In this document: piece by piece, positions 9,137-17,443 of the stretch
Numbering within the stretch: position 1 is the stretch's first letter
Layout of the letters: every line of letters starts with the position of its first letter
NCBI GenBank assembly: GCA_900318645.1
Contig: ONLH01000005.1
Location: forward strand, 1-64,000
DNA from: an uncultured Prevotellaceae bacterium
Lineage (GTDB): Bacteria > Bacteroidota > Bacteroidia > Bacteroidales > Muribaculaceae
Length of the DNA: 64,000 bases
Direction of reading: 5' to 3'
Made by a program: the position numbers and the translations under genes
The notes under the pieces: model-generated
The model's input: only the letters and a program-made list of their open reading frames with translations
What the model was told of the DNA's origin: nothing
Database searches by the model: none

Positions 9137-12100
9137 ATGAAACAGTTTCATCTCATCTTTATCATAGCGGCAGTAATGGCGCTAGAAACTACGGCACAAG
9201 TAATGAATCGTCCTATCGGTCAATATCCAGGCAATCCGAGTGAACACTACGGGCCAACTCTGGTGCAAGACAACAGCTATCGCAATCTTGCTTTACATCG
9301 CACCGTTTACCAGTCCTCATCATGGGACTTTAACCTCACGTCACAACTGTTGACCGACGGCATCATCGATGAACAACAGCCAGTTTGGCTCAACGTGAGT
9401 ACCCCCGAGGGACCATTGCCGCCCCACAAGCGTGAAGCCTGCATCGACGGCAATGAGTGGACCAGCAACATATTGCTTGGTGGCGACACCTGGTTACAAT
9501 ATGACTGGGAAGGCATGAGCATAGATATCGATGAGGTACAGATGGTGTGCAGCATGGCCTATCGTGAAGATGAACAGCAAGGATTCAGAATCAGGTTACT
9601 CACTTCCAAAGACGGCCGTTATTGGGTGGTTGCTGATGAATGGCAGAGCGACTCCTTGCCTGGTACAGCATCCCGCCGCCGTGTCCATAGCGACCCTAAC
9701 AAGAATACCGGTAATGACCTGCTGCCGACACGCAATATCGACCATACCTTTCACTTGAAGGAGACTTCCATTTCCCACATGCGCCTTGAACTGCTCACGC
9801 CAGCTGCAGTCCACTGGACCATTACTGAACTGAAGATGCGTAAGAACAACAGCAGTGCTCATGGAATATTGCCAGCAGAACATTTCACCAGTGCCTGGAG
9901 AAGTATGGGAGGCCATGACGAATGGGTAACCGTAGACTTGGGGGCTAATGCCAACATTGACAAGATAGTACTCCATTGGGCAGATAAAGCTTTCTTGTAC
10001 AATCTCAAAGTCAGCAACGACAATCAGAACTGGCAACCCGTTAACGGGAAAGAACAATTCAAGAAGAACGTATCAACCTTCAGCCTAAAACAACAGGTAA
10101 CAGCAAGATATGTCAGATTGAACATGACCGGAGGAAGCCAACCCTTTAGCTTGAAAGAAATAGAGGTATGGGGTACGGGAGGCTTGTTGGCCCAAGACCA
10201 TGCTCAAGGTGGCTGGCAAGATGGACGATGGCTGCTAAATGGCGGAGAATGGCGGTTGCAACGGGCTTCACATCCGCTTAGCCCCGAATTGAAGGCTACA
10301 GTGCCTGCTACCGTGTTGTCGAGTTACGTCAACGCAGGGAATCTGCCCGACATGAATCATGATGACAACCTGATGCTGGCATCGGAATCCTTCTTTAACG
10401 GAGATTTCATTTACAAGAGATCATTTGATTTGCCAGAAGAGTTGCAAGGCAAACGTGTTTTCCTCAACCTAGACGGCATCAACTGGAAAGCCGAGGTGAG
10501 GCTCAATAGACAGTTTATAGGCATTATCGAGGGAGCCTTCAAACGTGGTATATTTGATATTACCCCCTATGTCAAACCGAGCGGCAATATCCTGAAGATC
10601 AGAATCATTGCCAATGCCAATCCAGGCGGAGTCAAGGTCAAGACCGAAAAGAATACCGACTTCAACGGCGGTATCCTCGGCGCTGACAATCCCACGTTCC
10701 ATGCCACTATCGGTTGGGACTGGATTTCGACCATCCGCGGCCGCGACATCGGAATCTGGGACGACGTGTATCTCACGTCTGCGGGAGACGTTACCGTTAG
10801 CGACCCCGTTGTGACAACCACCCTTGGCGAGAACGATACCCTTGCTACGATGACACCGGCTGTGATGCTGACCAACCACAGTGACCATCCCGTGAGCGGT
10901 ACTTTGCATGGACACATCGGTGACATCAGTTTTGAAAAGATGGTTACTCTTGCTGCCGGCAAGACGATAGAGGAATCATTCAGTCCCGATGAGTTCCCAC
11001 AACTCAAGAACCAGCGCATGAGGCTGTGGTGGCCCAACGGCTATGGCGAGCCTTACCTGTATGACGCTGGATTCTCCTTCTCTATCAATGGCCAGGAAAG
11101 TGATGCCGTCAACTTTAAGGCAGGTATCCGCGAGGTGAAAACGACCGAGAAGGACACCTGGTTGAGAATCTATATCAACCATCGTCGTCTGGTACCCAAG
11201 GGCGGCAACTGGGCCTTCAGCGAGAACAACCTGAACTTCCGTGGCAGGGAGTTTGACGCTGCCGTGCGCCACCACAAGGAGATGAACTACAACATGATCC
11301 GCAACTGGGTGGGCATGACAGGTGACAAAGAATTCTATGAAGCATGTGACCGTTACGGCATCATGGTTTGGCAGGACTTCTGGCTGGCCAATCCTGCTGA
11401 CGGTCCCGATCCCGATAATGAGGCCATGTTTATGGACAATGCACGTGATCTGGTACTGAAAATACGTAATCATCCCAGCATCGGCATCTACTGCGGACGC
11501 AACGAGGGCTATCCACCCAAGACGCTTGACGAGAGTCTGCGGCAGACGGTAGCCACACTGCACCCGGGACTGGACTATATTTCCAGCTCGGCTGATGATG
11601 GCGTGAGTGGTCACGGACCCTACAACGCCTTGAGCCCGAAGGAATACTTTGAGAAGCAGACGGGCAAACTGCATACCGAGCGCGGTATGCCCAACGTGAT
11701 GACTTACGAAGGGCTGAGCCGCACGCTTGACGCCGACCACTTGTGGCCCCAGAACCTGTATTGGGGACGCCATGACTATACGATGGAGGGAGCCCAGCGC
11801 GGAGAATCGTTCAATCAGCTGATAGCAAATGACTTCGGCGAGCCAACCTCGGCCGAGGAATTCTGCGAATGGGCACAGTGGATCAACTATGAAGGCTATC
11901 GCGCCATGTATGAAGGCGGTAACAAAAACGCGATGGGACTGCTCATCTGGATGAGCCATCCCTGCTGGCCGTCGATGGTATGGCAGACCTATGACTACTA
12001 TCTGGAGCCCACGGCTGCATATTTCGGCGTGAAGCATGCTTGCGAACCCTTGCACGTGCAGTTGAACCCGATTACCAACCAGGTCGAAATCATCAACCAC

Positions 12101-12634
12101 AGTGCAGGCCATCAAATGGGCACAGTCACTGCGACTGCCTTTGGCATCGACGGGAAGCTCATTTGGAGCAAGGCTTTGCCCTACGATATTCAGGAAGATA
12201 AGTATTTTGATGCCATGGCCGTAGAGGTGCCGCATCATTTTGAAGGTGTCTATTTCTTGCGATTGACCCTGACCGACAAGGACGGCAGAATGATGTCACA
12301 GAATGATTACGTCCAGAGCCAAGGTGTGAACAATCGCAAACAACTGCGTACGATGCCCGAGGCTGCTGTCTCTTCAACCGTAGATATCAAAGGCACTCAC
12401 GCAAAAGTCACGCTGCAAAATAACGGCAACACTCCCGCGGTCATGCTGCGCCTGAATCTCAAAGGCAGCGACGGTGAACAGATTCTACCCGTCATCTACA
12501 GCGACAACTATTTCCATCTGATGCCTGGCGAAAGCCGCACCATCGACATCGAGTGGAAGACCGAAGATACCCGCGGCTGCAAACCTATCATTGAAATCAC
12601 CGGCATGAATGTGCCAAAAACAATCAAAGGATGA
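9137..12634 (+). CDS. glycoside hydrolase family 2 enzyme with discoidin-like domains
   Basis: 1165 residues. A signal peptide (MKQFHLIFIIAAVMALETTAQ) is followed by an F5/8 type C-like region (about 45-230), a second discoidin-like domain (about 245-345), then GH2 sugar-binding, immunoglobulin-like and TIM-barrel domains. The probable acid/base is Glu790 in 'GRNEGYPP', and the probable nucleophile is Glu858 in 'MTYEGLS'. The 'NEGYPP' form is typical of the exo-beta-glucosaminidase and mannosylglycoprotein endo-beta-mannosidase branch of GH2 rather than beta-galactosidases. The start at 9137 begins the signal peptide. The next gene overlaps by four bases (ATGA), so the two enzymes are probably made together. 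The exact substrate is inferred. Confidence 0.9.
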   Translation: MKQFHLIFIIAAVMALETTAQVMNRPIGQYPGNPSEHYGPTLVQDNSYRNLALHRTVYQSSSWDFNLTSQLLTDGIIDEQQPVWLNVSTPEGPLPPHKREACIDGNEWTSNILLGGDTWLQYDWEGMSIDIDEVQMVCSMAYREDEQQGFRIRLLTSKDGRYWVVADEWQSDSLPGTASRRRVHSDPNKNTGNDLLPTRNIDHTFHLKETSISHMRLELLTPAAVHWTITELKMRKNNSSAHGILPAEHFTSAWRSMGGHDEWVTVDLGANANIDKIVLHWADKAFLYNLKVSNDNQNWQPVNGKEQFKKNVSTFSLKQQVTARYVRLNMTGGSQPFSLKEIEVWGTGGLLAQDHAQGGWQDGRWLLNGGEWRLQRASHPLSPELKATVPATVLSSYVNAGNLPDMNHDDNLMLASESFFNGDFIYKRSFDLPEELQGKRVFLNLDGINWKAEVRLNRQFIGIIEGAFKRGIFDITPYVKPSGNILKIRIIANANPGGVKVKTEKNTDFNGGILGADNPTFHATIGWDWISTIRGRDIGIWDDVYLTSAGDVTVSDPVVTTTLGENDTLATMTPAVMLTNHSDHPVSGTLHGHIGDISFEKMVTLAAGKTIEESFSPDEFPQLKNQRMRLWWPNGYGEPYLYDAGFSFSINGQESDAVNFKAGIREVKTTEKDTWLRIYINHRRLVPKGGNWAFSENNLNFRGREFDAAVRHHKEMNYNMIRNWVGMTGDKEFYEACDRYGIMVWQDFWLANPADGPDPDNEAMFMDNARDLVLKIRNHPSIGIYCGRNEGYPPKTLDESLRQTVATLHPGLDYISSSADDGVSGHGPYNALSPKEYFEKQTGKLHTERGMPNVMTYEGLSRTLDADHLWPQNLYWGRHDYTMEGAQRGESFNQLIANDFGEPTSAEEFCEWAQWINYEGYRAMYEGGNKNAMGLLIWMSHPCWPSMVWQTYDYYLEPTAAYFGVKHACEPLHVQLNPITNQVEIINHSAGHQMGTVTATAFGIDGKLIWSKALPYDIQEDKYFDAMAVEVPHHFEGVYFLRLTLTDKDGRMMSQNDYVQSQGVNNRKQLRTMPEAAVSSTVDIKGTHAKVTLQNNGNTPAVMLRLNLKGSDGEQILPVIYSDNYFHLMPGESRTIDIEWKTEDTRGCKPIIEITGMNVPKTIKG

Positions 12635-14970
12635 TGAAACTCAACACCTTAGCACTTATTGCGGCATTGCTGCTGGTACTCGCCGGCCATGCGGCCAACA
12701 AGTATCCCTACAAGGATGCACGCCTTCCTATTGAACAACGCGTGGAAGACCTGCTTGCTCGCATGACCATAGAGGAAAAAGCCGGACAACTGGTGTGCCT
12801 CATGGGATGGGATTCCTATCAAATCAATGGCAATAAGGTCAACGTCAGCGAGAAGTTTATCAAGGAACAAAACGATCTCCATGTGGGAATGTATTGGGCC
12901 GTATTCCGTGCTGATCCATGGACACGCAAGACTCTCGCCAACGGACTCAATCCTGGATTGGCGGCTCAAGCTGCCAATGCTATGCAACGCTATGCTATTG
13001 AGCAAACACGTCTGGGCATTCCCATCTTTCTTGCCGAGGAAGCGCCACACGGCCACATGGCGATCGGGGCAACGGTTTTCCCGACAGGCTTGGGCATGGC
13101 AGCCACCTGGTCCACTGACCTCATGCAACAGGTGGGCTCAGTCATCGGCAAAGAAATCAGGCTACAAGGCGGGCACATCAGCTACGGTCCCGTGTTGGAC
13201 CTGAGCCGTGAACCCCGGTGGTCCCGCGTGGAGGAAACGTTGGGAGAGGATCCTTTCCTGAGCGGTGAGATAGGAGCAGCAATCGTTAAAGGTTTAGGTG
13301 GAGGCGACTTAACTCTTCCCTACTCGACCATTGCCACGCTGAAGCATTTCATCGCCTACGGAACGACCGAGGGTGGCCAGAACGGAGCACGTTCCATCGT
13401 TGGGCCAAGAGAACTGAAACAGGTATTTCTTCCACCCTTCAAACGAGTGTTGGATGCTGGGGCCCTATCGGTAATGACTTCCTATAATTCGTTGGATGGC
13501 GTGCCTTGTACTGCCAATCGCCAACTCTTGACCGATGTGTTGAGAGGCGATTGGGGGTACAACCGTGGATTTGTCGTGAGTGACCTGTTCAGTATTGATG
13601 GCATCCGTGGCACTCATCACACGGCCGCATCAACCCAGGAGGCTGGAATCCAGGCCTTGCTGGCTGGCGTAGATGTTGATCTGGGCGGTAATTGTTTCTC
13701 AAAACTAGTTGAGGCAGTAAAAAACGGAGCCATTAGTGAGGCGGCCCTCGACACAGCTGTGAAAAGGGTCTTGAGACTGAAATTTGAAATGGGATTGTTT
13801 GAACACCCCTACGTTGACACCAAAGCTGCAGCCCGTGGAGTGAATGACAACCTGGCCATCGCTACAGCGTGGCGGGCAGCCCTGGAATCCATCACCATGC
13901 TCAAGAACGATGGAACCTTGCCGTTGAGCAAGGATAAGACCGTCGCTGTCATCGGCCCCAATGCCGACAATATCTATAATCAGCTTGGGGACTATACCGC
14001 CCCTCAACCTGCAATAAAGATAATGACCCCTTATCGGAGCATCCAGATGAAGGTTGGGCAGGATCGTTGCCTCTATGCCAAGGGATGTGCCATTCGTGAC
14101 ACGATGGATTGTGATATCCCCAGTGCTGTGGCCGTCGCCCAACAAGCCGATGTAGTGATAGCTGTGGTGGGCGGCTCGTCGGCAAGGGATTTCAAGACAT
14201 CCTATGAGGAAACAGGTGCTGCCACCGTCGAGCAAGAGTCGGTCAGCGACATGGAATGTGGCGAAGGGTTTGACCGTGCCACGCTAGAGCTGCTGGGTCG
14301 CCAGATGGAATTGCTCAAGGCGTTGAAAGCGACTGGCAAACCTCTCGTGGTGGTCTATATTGAAGGACGGCCATTGAACAAAAACTGGGCTGCAGAAAAT
14401 GCCAATGCCCTGCTCACGGCTTACTATCCCGGTGAACAGGGTGGCAATGCTGTTGCCGATGTCCTCTTCGGAGACTACAACCCTGCAGGCAGATTACCCG
14501 TCAGCGTGCCACGCCATGTGGGCCAGTTACCCGTCTATTACAACCGGCCGTTACCCACTGCCCACGACTATGTAGAAATGAGCGCCAAACCACTCTATCC
14601 ATTCGGTTTCGGGTTGAGTTATACGACATTTGAATATTCGGGGTTAACCATCAATAAGAGCAGTGACGGTGGTTGGGACGTGACCTTTGAGGTCACCAAT
14701 ACGGGCTCCAGGGCTGGAGAAGAGGTTGTTCAATTATACCTGCGTGACCGTGTGTCATCGGTAGTGCAGCCTGAACGGACGCTCAAGGCCTTCGAACGCA
14801 TTTCCTTACAGCCAGGAGAAGTGCATACGATTTCCCTGCATCTCGACCGCGACGCTTTTGCCATCGTGGATGCCAATATGCAATGGACAGTAGAACCTGG
14901 TATTTTTGACGTATGGGTAGGAGCCTCGAGTGAAGACATCCGCCTGAAGGGAGAGATTGATGCTCGCTGA
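12631..14970 (+). CDS. glycoside hydrolase family 3 beta-glycosidase, exported
   Basis: 779 residues, a full-length GH3 of the BglX type. Signal peptide ending around 'LAGHA', GH3 N-terminal barrel (about 40-380), GH3 C-terminal domain (about 410-650) and a fibronectin III-like domain (about 670-770). The nucleophile is Asp318 in 'VVSDLFSI' and the substrate-binding motif is 'KHFIAYG'. Two adjacent ATGs (12631 and 12634) are possible starts. It overlaps the GH2 gene and probably works on the same glycan in the periplasm, removing terminal beta-linked sugars. A convergent AraC-type regulator follows. Confidence 0.93.
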   Translation: MMKLNTLALIAALLLVLAGHAANKYPYKDARLPIEQRVEDLLARMTIEEKAGQLVCLMGWDSYQINGNKVNVSEKFIKEQNDLHVGMYWAVFRADPWTRKTLANGLNPGLAAQAANAMQRYAIEQTRLGIPIFLAEEAPHGHMAIGATVFPTGLGMAATWSTDLMQQVGSVIGKEIRLQGGHISYGPVLDLSREPRWSRVEETLGEDPFLSGEIGAAIVKGLGGGDLTLPYSTIATLKHFIAYGTTEGGQNGARSIVGPRELKQVFLPPFKRVLDAGALSVMTSYNSLDGVPCTANRQLLTDVLRGDWGYNRGFVVSDLFSIDGIRGTHHTAASTQEAGIQALLAGVDVDLGGNCFSKLVEAVKNGAISEAALDTAVKRVLRLKFEMGLFEHPYVDTKAAARGVNDNLAIATAWRAALESITMLKNDGTLPLSKDKTVAVIGPNADNIYNQLGDYTAPQPAIKIMTPYRSIQMKVGQDRCLYAKGCAIRDTMDCDIPSAVAVAQQADVVIAVVGGSSARDFKTSYEETGAATVEQESVSDMECGEGFDRATLELLGRQMELLKALKATGKPLVVVYIEGRPLNKNWAAENANALLTAYYPGEQGGNAVADVLFGDYNPAGRLPVSVPRHVGQLPVYYNRPLPTAHDYVEMSAKPLYPFGFGLSYTTFEYSGLTINKSSDGGWDVTFEVTNTGSRAGEEVVQLYLRDRVSSVVQPERTLKAFERISLQPGEVHTISLHLDRDAFAIVDANMQWTVEPGIFDVWVGASSEDIRLKGEIDAR

Positions 14971-14980
14971 CGCTTACTTT

Positions 14981-15110
14981 ATGCTCGCTGCGCTCGCAGT
15001 TTAGAGTTTATACTCGCTGTGCGAGTAGTTTAAAGTTTAAAGTTTAATGTTTAATGTTTAGAGAGGCATCCGCGTTCTGAAAACTGAAAACTGAAAACTG
15101 ACAACTGAAA
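14981..15110 (+). repeat. composite intergenic repeat, copy 2
   Basis: Two small CTCGC-type hairpins, a TTTAAAGTTTAATG tandem, the core GGCATCCGC at 15065-15073 and an ACTGAAAACTGACA tandem. It sits between the convergent GH3 and AraC genes. Confidence 0.75.
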
Positions 15111-15112
15111 AC

Positions 15113-16018
15113 TTACTTCCACTTCTTGGGGGAAACGCCGACGGCTTCCTTGAAGTATTTACCGAAGAAGGACTGGTTGGGAAAGTTCAATTCATCGGCT
15201 ACTTGCTGGACGGTATAGCGGCCACTGCGCAACATCGTCTTGGCATCGAGGATGACATAATCCTTAATCCATTGTGAAGGATGACGACCCGTCTGTTCAT
15301 AGATGATGTGCGACATATACTTGAGCGAAAGGCACAGTTGGCCAGCATAGAAACCCAGTTCCCGGTGGCTGCGGTAATTGTCGGCGACGCACTGGAGAAA
15401 ACGCGACACAATCTCGTCACGGCGTGAGGTCCTGGGTGTTAATTCTGACTGTTCGTCCGAAGTCTGCATGATAATATTCGCCATCAAGGTCAGGCAACTA
15501 GAGGCCGTCGCCTCCCTGTTGGCGGCAAACGACGGGTCGCTAATGACCGTGCGCAATATCTGATAGACGGTTTGCATCATGTCAAGGTGCTGCGGCAACA
15601 AATGCACCAGAACCACCTGCAGGGCATAGAGTTTGTGGATATTGTGCTGGCTGGAGGCGTTAGGACCCGTTACCGCTGCTTGTGAGAAAGAAATGAAGAT
15701 GAATCGTGAATCCCATTCTTTGACCACATCCTCGACGATGGTGCCTTCAGAAACAATCAGGCAAGTATTCTCGGTAGCGACAAAGTCCTGGAAGTTGACG
15801 CTGAATCGCACTGAGCCCTTGAACACAATCACCATGCACGCCGATGGCAGTTTCATGGGGAACTGTTTGGCCTGTTTATCGTCTCGCTCACGATTGGTAG
15901 AAACAAGTTGACAGTCCAGATTGTCTGTCACCAGCAATGTGCTACCCATGGACAATGTCCTGGCGTCACTTTCCATCATTGACGAGAGATCCATCGTTTG
16001 AATTGACTTGTCCTTCAT
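15113..16018 (-). CDS. AraC family transcriptional regulator
   Basis: About 301 residues. The C-terminal ~100 residues form the AraC double helix-turn-helix, with 'ELGFYAGQLCLSLKYMSHII' as the first part and 'TVQQVADELNFPNQSFFGKYFK' with 'GVSPKKWK' as the classic end. The N-terminal ~170 residues look like a cupin-type sensing domain. The frame runs open to 16048, but only a TTG sits there and it lies inside the -7 box (16046-16053). The real start is therefore the ATG at 16018 or 16030. It probably controls the neighbouring GH2-GH3 operon, which is inference from position. Confidence 0.88.
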   Translation of the reverse strand: MKDKSIQTMDLSSMMESDARTLSMGSTLLVTDNLDCQLVSTNRERDDKQAKQFPMKLPSACMVIVFKGSVRFSVNFQDFVATENTCLIVSEGTIVEDVVKEWDSRFIFISFSQAAVTGPNASSQHNIHKLYALQVVLVHLLPQHLDMMQTVYQILRTVISDPSFAANREATASSCLTLMANIIMQTSDEQSELTPRTSRRDEIVSRFLQCVADNYRSHRELGFYAGQLCLSLKYMSHIIYEQTGRHPSQWIKDYVILDAKTMLRSGRYTVQQVADELNFPNQSFFGKYFKEAVGVSPKKWK

Positions 16019-16045
16019 ACTCCTTGACATTGATTGTATCAACTG

Positions 16046-16053
16046 CAAATATA
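16046..16053 (-). promoter_or_regulatory. -7 box of the AraC regulator gene
   Basis: Minus-strand TATATTTG. It fixes transcription start near 16040 and excludes an upstream TTG start codon. Confidence 0.55.
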
Positions 16054-16206
16054 GTCATTATTGAACAAAAAATTATAACAATTTACCCTATTTAATCAAA
16101 AATAAGGCTTTTTAGACCAAAATTCATGCCAATAGTACGACCGTCTGTTCCACAGATGATAGGCATAATTCTGCATCATTATGGGTCACGGTATCAAATA
16201 AATGAG

Positions 16207-16214
16207 TACTTTTG
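16207..16214 (+). promoter_or_regulatory. -7 box of the DUF486 gene
   Basis: TACTTTTG, 37 bp before the ATG at 16252. It lies inside the open frame that extends upstream, supporting the later start. Confidence 0.5.
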
Positions 16215-16251
16215 CGCCGCAAAAAAAACAGAAACCCTTTCAAAACAAGAT

Positions 16252-16635
16252 ATGCTACACCTGCAACAATTCTACACCATCGGTCTACTGATTATTGCCA
16301 ATATCTTCATGACCTTCGCCTGGTACGGTCACCTGAAGCTCCAACAGATCAACGTCATCACTAGCAATACCCCACTATATATCATCATCCTGATGTCGTG
16401 GCTGCTGGCATTGCCCGAATACTGTTGTCAGATTCCCGCCAACCGCATCGGCTTTGACGGTAACGGCGGTCCGTTCAATATCATGCAGCTGAAGGTGATT
16501 CAAGAAGTCATCTCGCTGACGGTGTTTACTGTCTTTGTCACCGTCTATTTCAATGGGGAAACGCTGCACTGGAACCACTTGGCAGCCTTCGTCTGCCTGG
16601 TGATGGCGGTATTCTTTGTGTTTATGCGATCATAG
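16252..16635 (+). CDS. DUF486 small multidrug-transporter-like membrane protein
   Basis: 127 residues with four hydrophobic segments, the DUF486/DMT-like layout. Recognisable pieces are 'NIFMTFAWYGHLK' in the first segment, 'SWLLALPEYCCQIPANRIG' in the middle and 'LKVIQEVISLTVF' before the third segment. The substrate is unknown for the family. The start at 16252 is supported by the -7 box and by the hydrophobic first helix just after it. Confidence 0.85.
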   Translation: MLHLQQFYTIGLLIIANIFMTFAWYGHLKLQQINVITSNTPLYIIILMSWLLALPEYCCQIPANRIGFDGNGGPFNIMQLKVIQEVISLTVFTVFVTVYFNGETLHWNHLAAFVCLVMAVFFVFMRS

Positions 16636-16639
16636 CTTT

Positions 16640-16776
16640 ATGCTCGCTTTGCTCGCAGTTTAAAGTTTAATGTTTAATGTTTAGAGTTTAGAGAACCATC
16701 CGCTTTCTGACAACTGACAACTGAAAACTGACAACTGAAAACTGACAACTGAAAACTGACAACTGAAAACTGACAA
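16640..16776 (+). repeat. composite intergenic repeat, copy 3
   Basis: CTCGC hairpin, TTTAATG tandem, variant core CCATCCGC at 16696-16703, then about seven alternating CTGACAA/CTGAAAA units that run to the stop codon of the DUF2284 gene. Confidence 0.75.
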
Positions 16777-17331
16777 CTACGGAAGGAACAGCGCGGTGAC
16801 GAGGGTGATGTGCTTGGACAGGGAACCGTCTTGGCTCCATTCCAGATGGATGTCCAGCAGATCGCGGGTCATGGCTTCGATGTCAAAGCCGACGGACTCC
16901 AGCGAGTGGCGCATCAACTCAGGGTGACGGCAGGGCTTGCCCTGGGGACGCGTACAGCCCTCGGGACACAACACACAGCGAAAGGTGAAACAGCGGCTGC
17001 CCGGCTTCTCTTGTTCCATCGCATACAGGCGCGGTAGCAATGACTGCCACACTTCCTCCATCGCTTGCTTGCCGACGGCCATGGACTGCTCGGCAGACTT
17101 ACAGGCGGCACGCGTCGGCTCGTCAAACTCAATAATCGTCGCCATCAGCTTTACCGTCTTGAAGCCGTCGCTCACGGTACACGGATCAAAATCAAACGGC
17201 GGACAATTCCACGACTTGCCATATCCAGGGCACTGCAGGCAATACTCCCTGATGCGTTCCACGTCGCGGTAACGGCGGATGAACTCATCGGCGGCAATCG
17301 TCGTTTCTCTATCGGTCATGGTATAATTCAT
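16777..17331 (-). CDS. DUF2284 predicted metal-binding protein
   Basis: 184 residues. Cysteine clusters 'CLQCPGYGKSWNCPPF' near residues 30-45 and 'CVLCPEGCTRP..KPC' near 120-140 are the DUF2284 signature and suggest iron-sulfur or zinc binding; the function is unknown. The start at 17331 (MNYTMTDRETTIAADEF) is only 5 bp after a -7 box (17337-17344), so the mRNA may be leaderless. The upstream in-frame extension lies before the promoter and is not used. Confidence 0.85.
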   Translation of the reverse strand: MNYTMTDRETTIAADEFIRRYRDVERIREYCLQCPGYGKSWNCPPFDFDPCTVSDGFKTVKLMATIIEFDEPTRAACKSAEQSMAVGKQAMEEVWQSLLPRLYAMEQEKPGSRCFTFRCVLCPEGCTRPQGKPCRHPELMRHSLESVGFDIEAMTRDLLDIHLEWSQDGSLSKHITLVTALFLP

Positions 17332-17336
17332 GGGGG

Positions 17337-17344
17337 CAAAATTA
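17337..17344 (-). promoter_or_regulatory. -7 box directly before the DUF2284 start codon
   Basis: Minus-strand TAATTTTG, five bases before ATG. The expected transcript start coincides with the start codon. Confidence 0.5.
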
Positions 17345-17380
17345 ACCTTTACCCGGAAAACCCACAAATCTGCCAACAAA

Positions 17381-17421
17381 AAAAATAGCTGTTAGCCGAC
17401 GTGCGGAAGCCAGCTAACAGC
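17381..17421 (-). terminator. terminator of the large surface protein gene
   Basis: GCTGTTAGC (17388-17396) and GCTAACAGC (17413-17421) form a perfect 9-bp stem. On the minus strand it is followed by TATTTTTTTT. Confidence 0.85.
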
Positions 17422-17443
17422 CAAAAGTCTAATAGATCAATAT

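Noticed and set aside
16018-16048. Upstream TTG start for the AraC regulator
   Set aside because: The TTG is part of the -7 promoter box and so lies before the predicted transcript start.
16640-16776. Possible CRISPR-like array (CTGACAA/CTGAAAA repeats)
   Set aside because: The repeat unit is about seven bases with no unique spacers and no cas genes; it belongs to the composite intergenic repeats.
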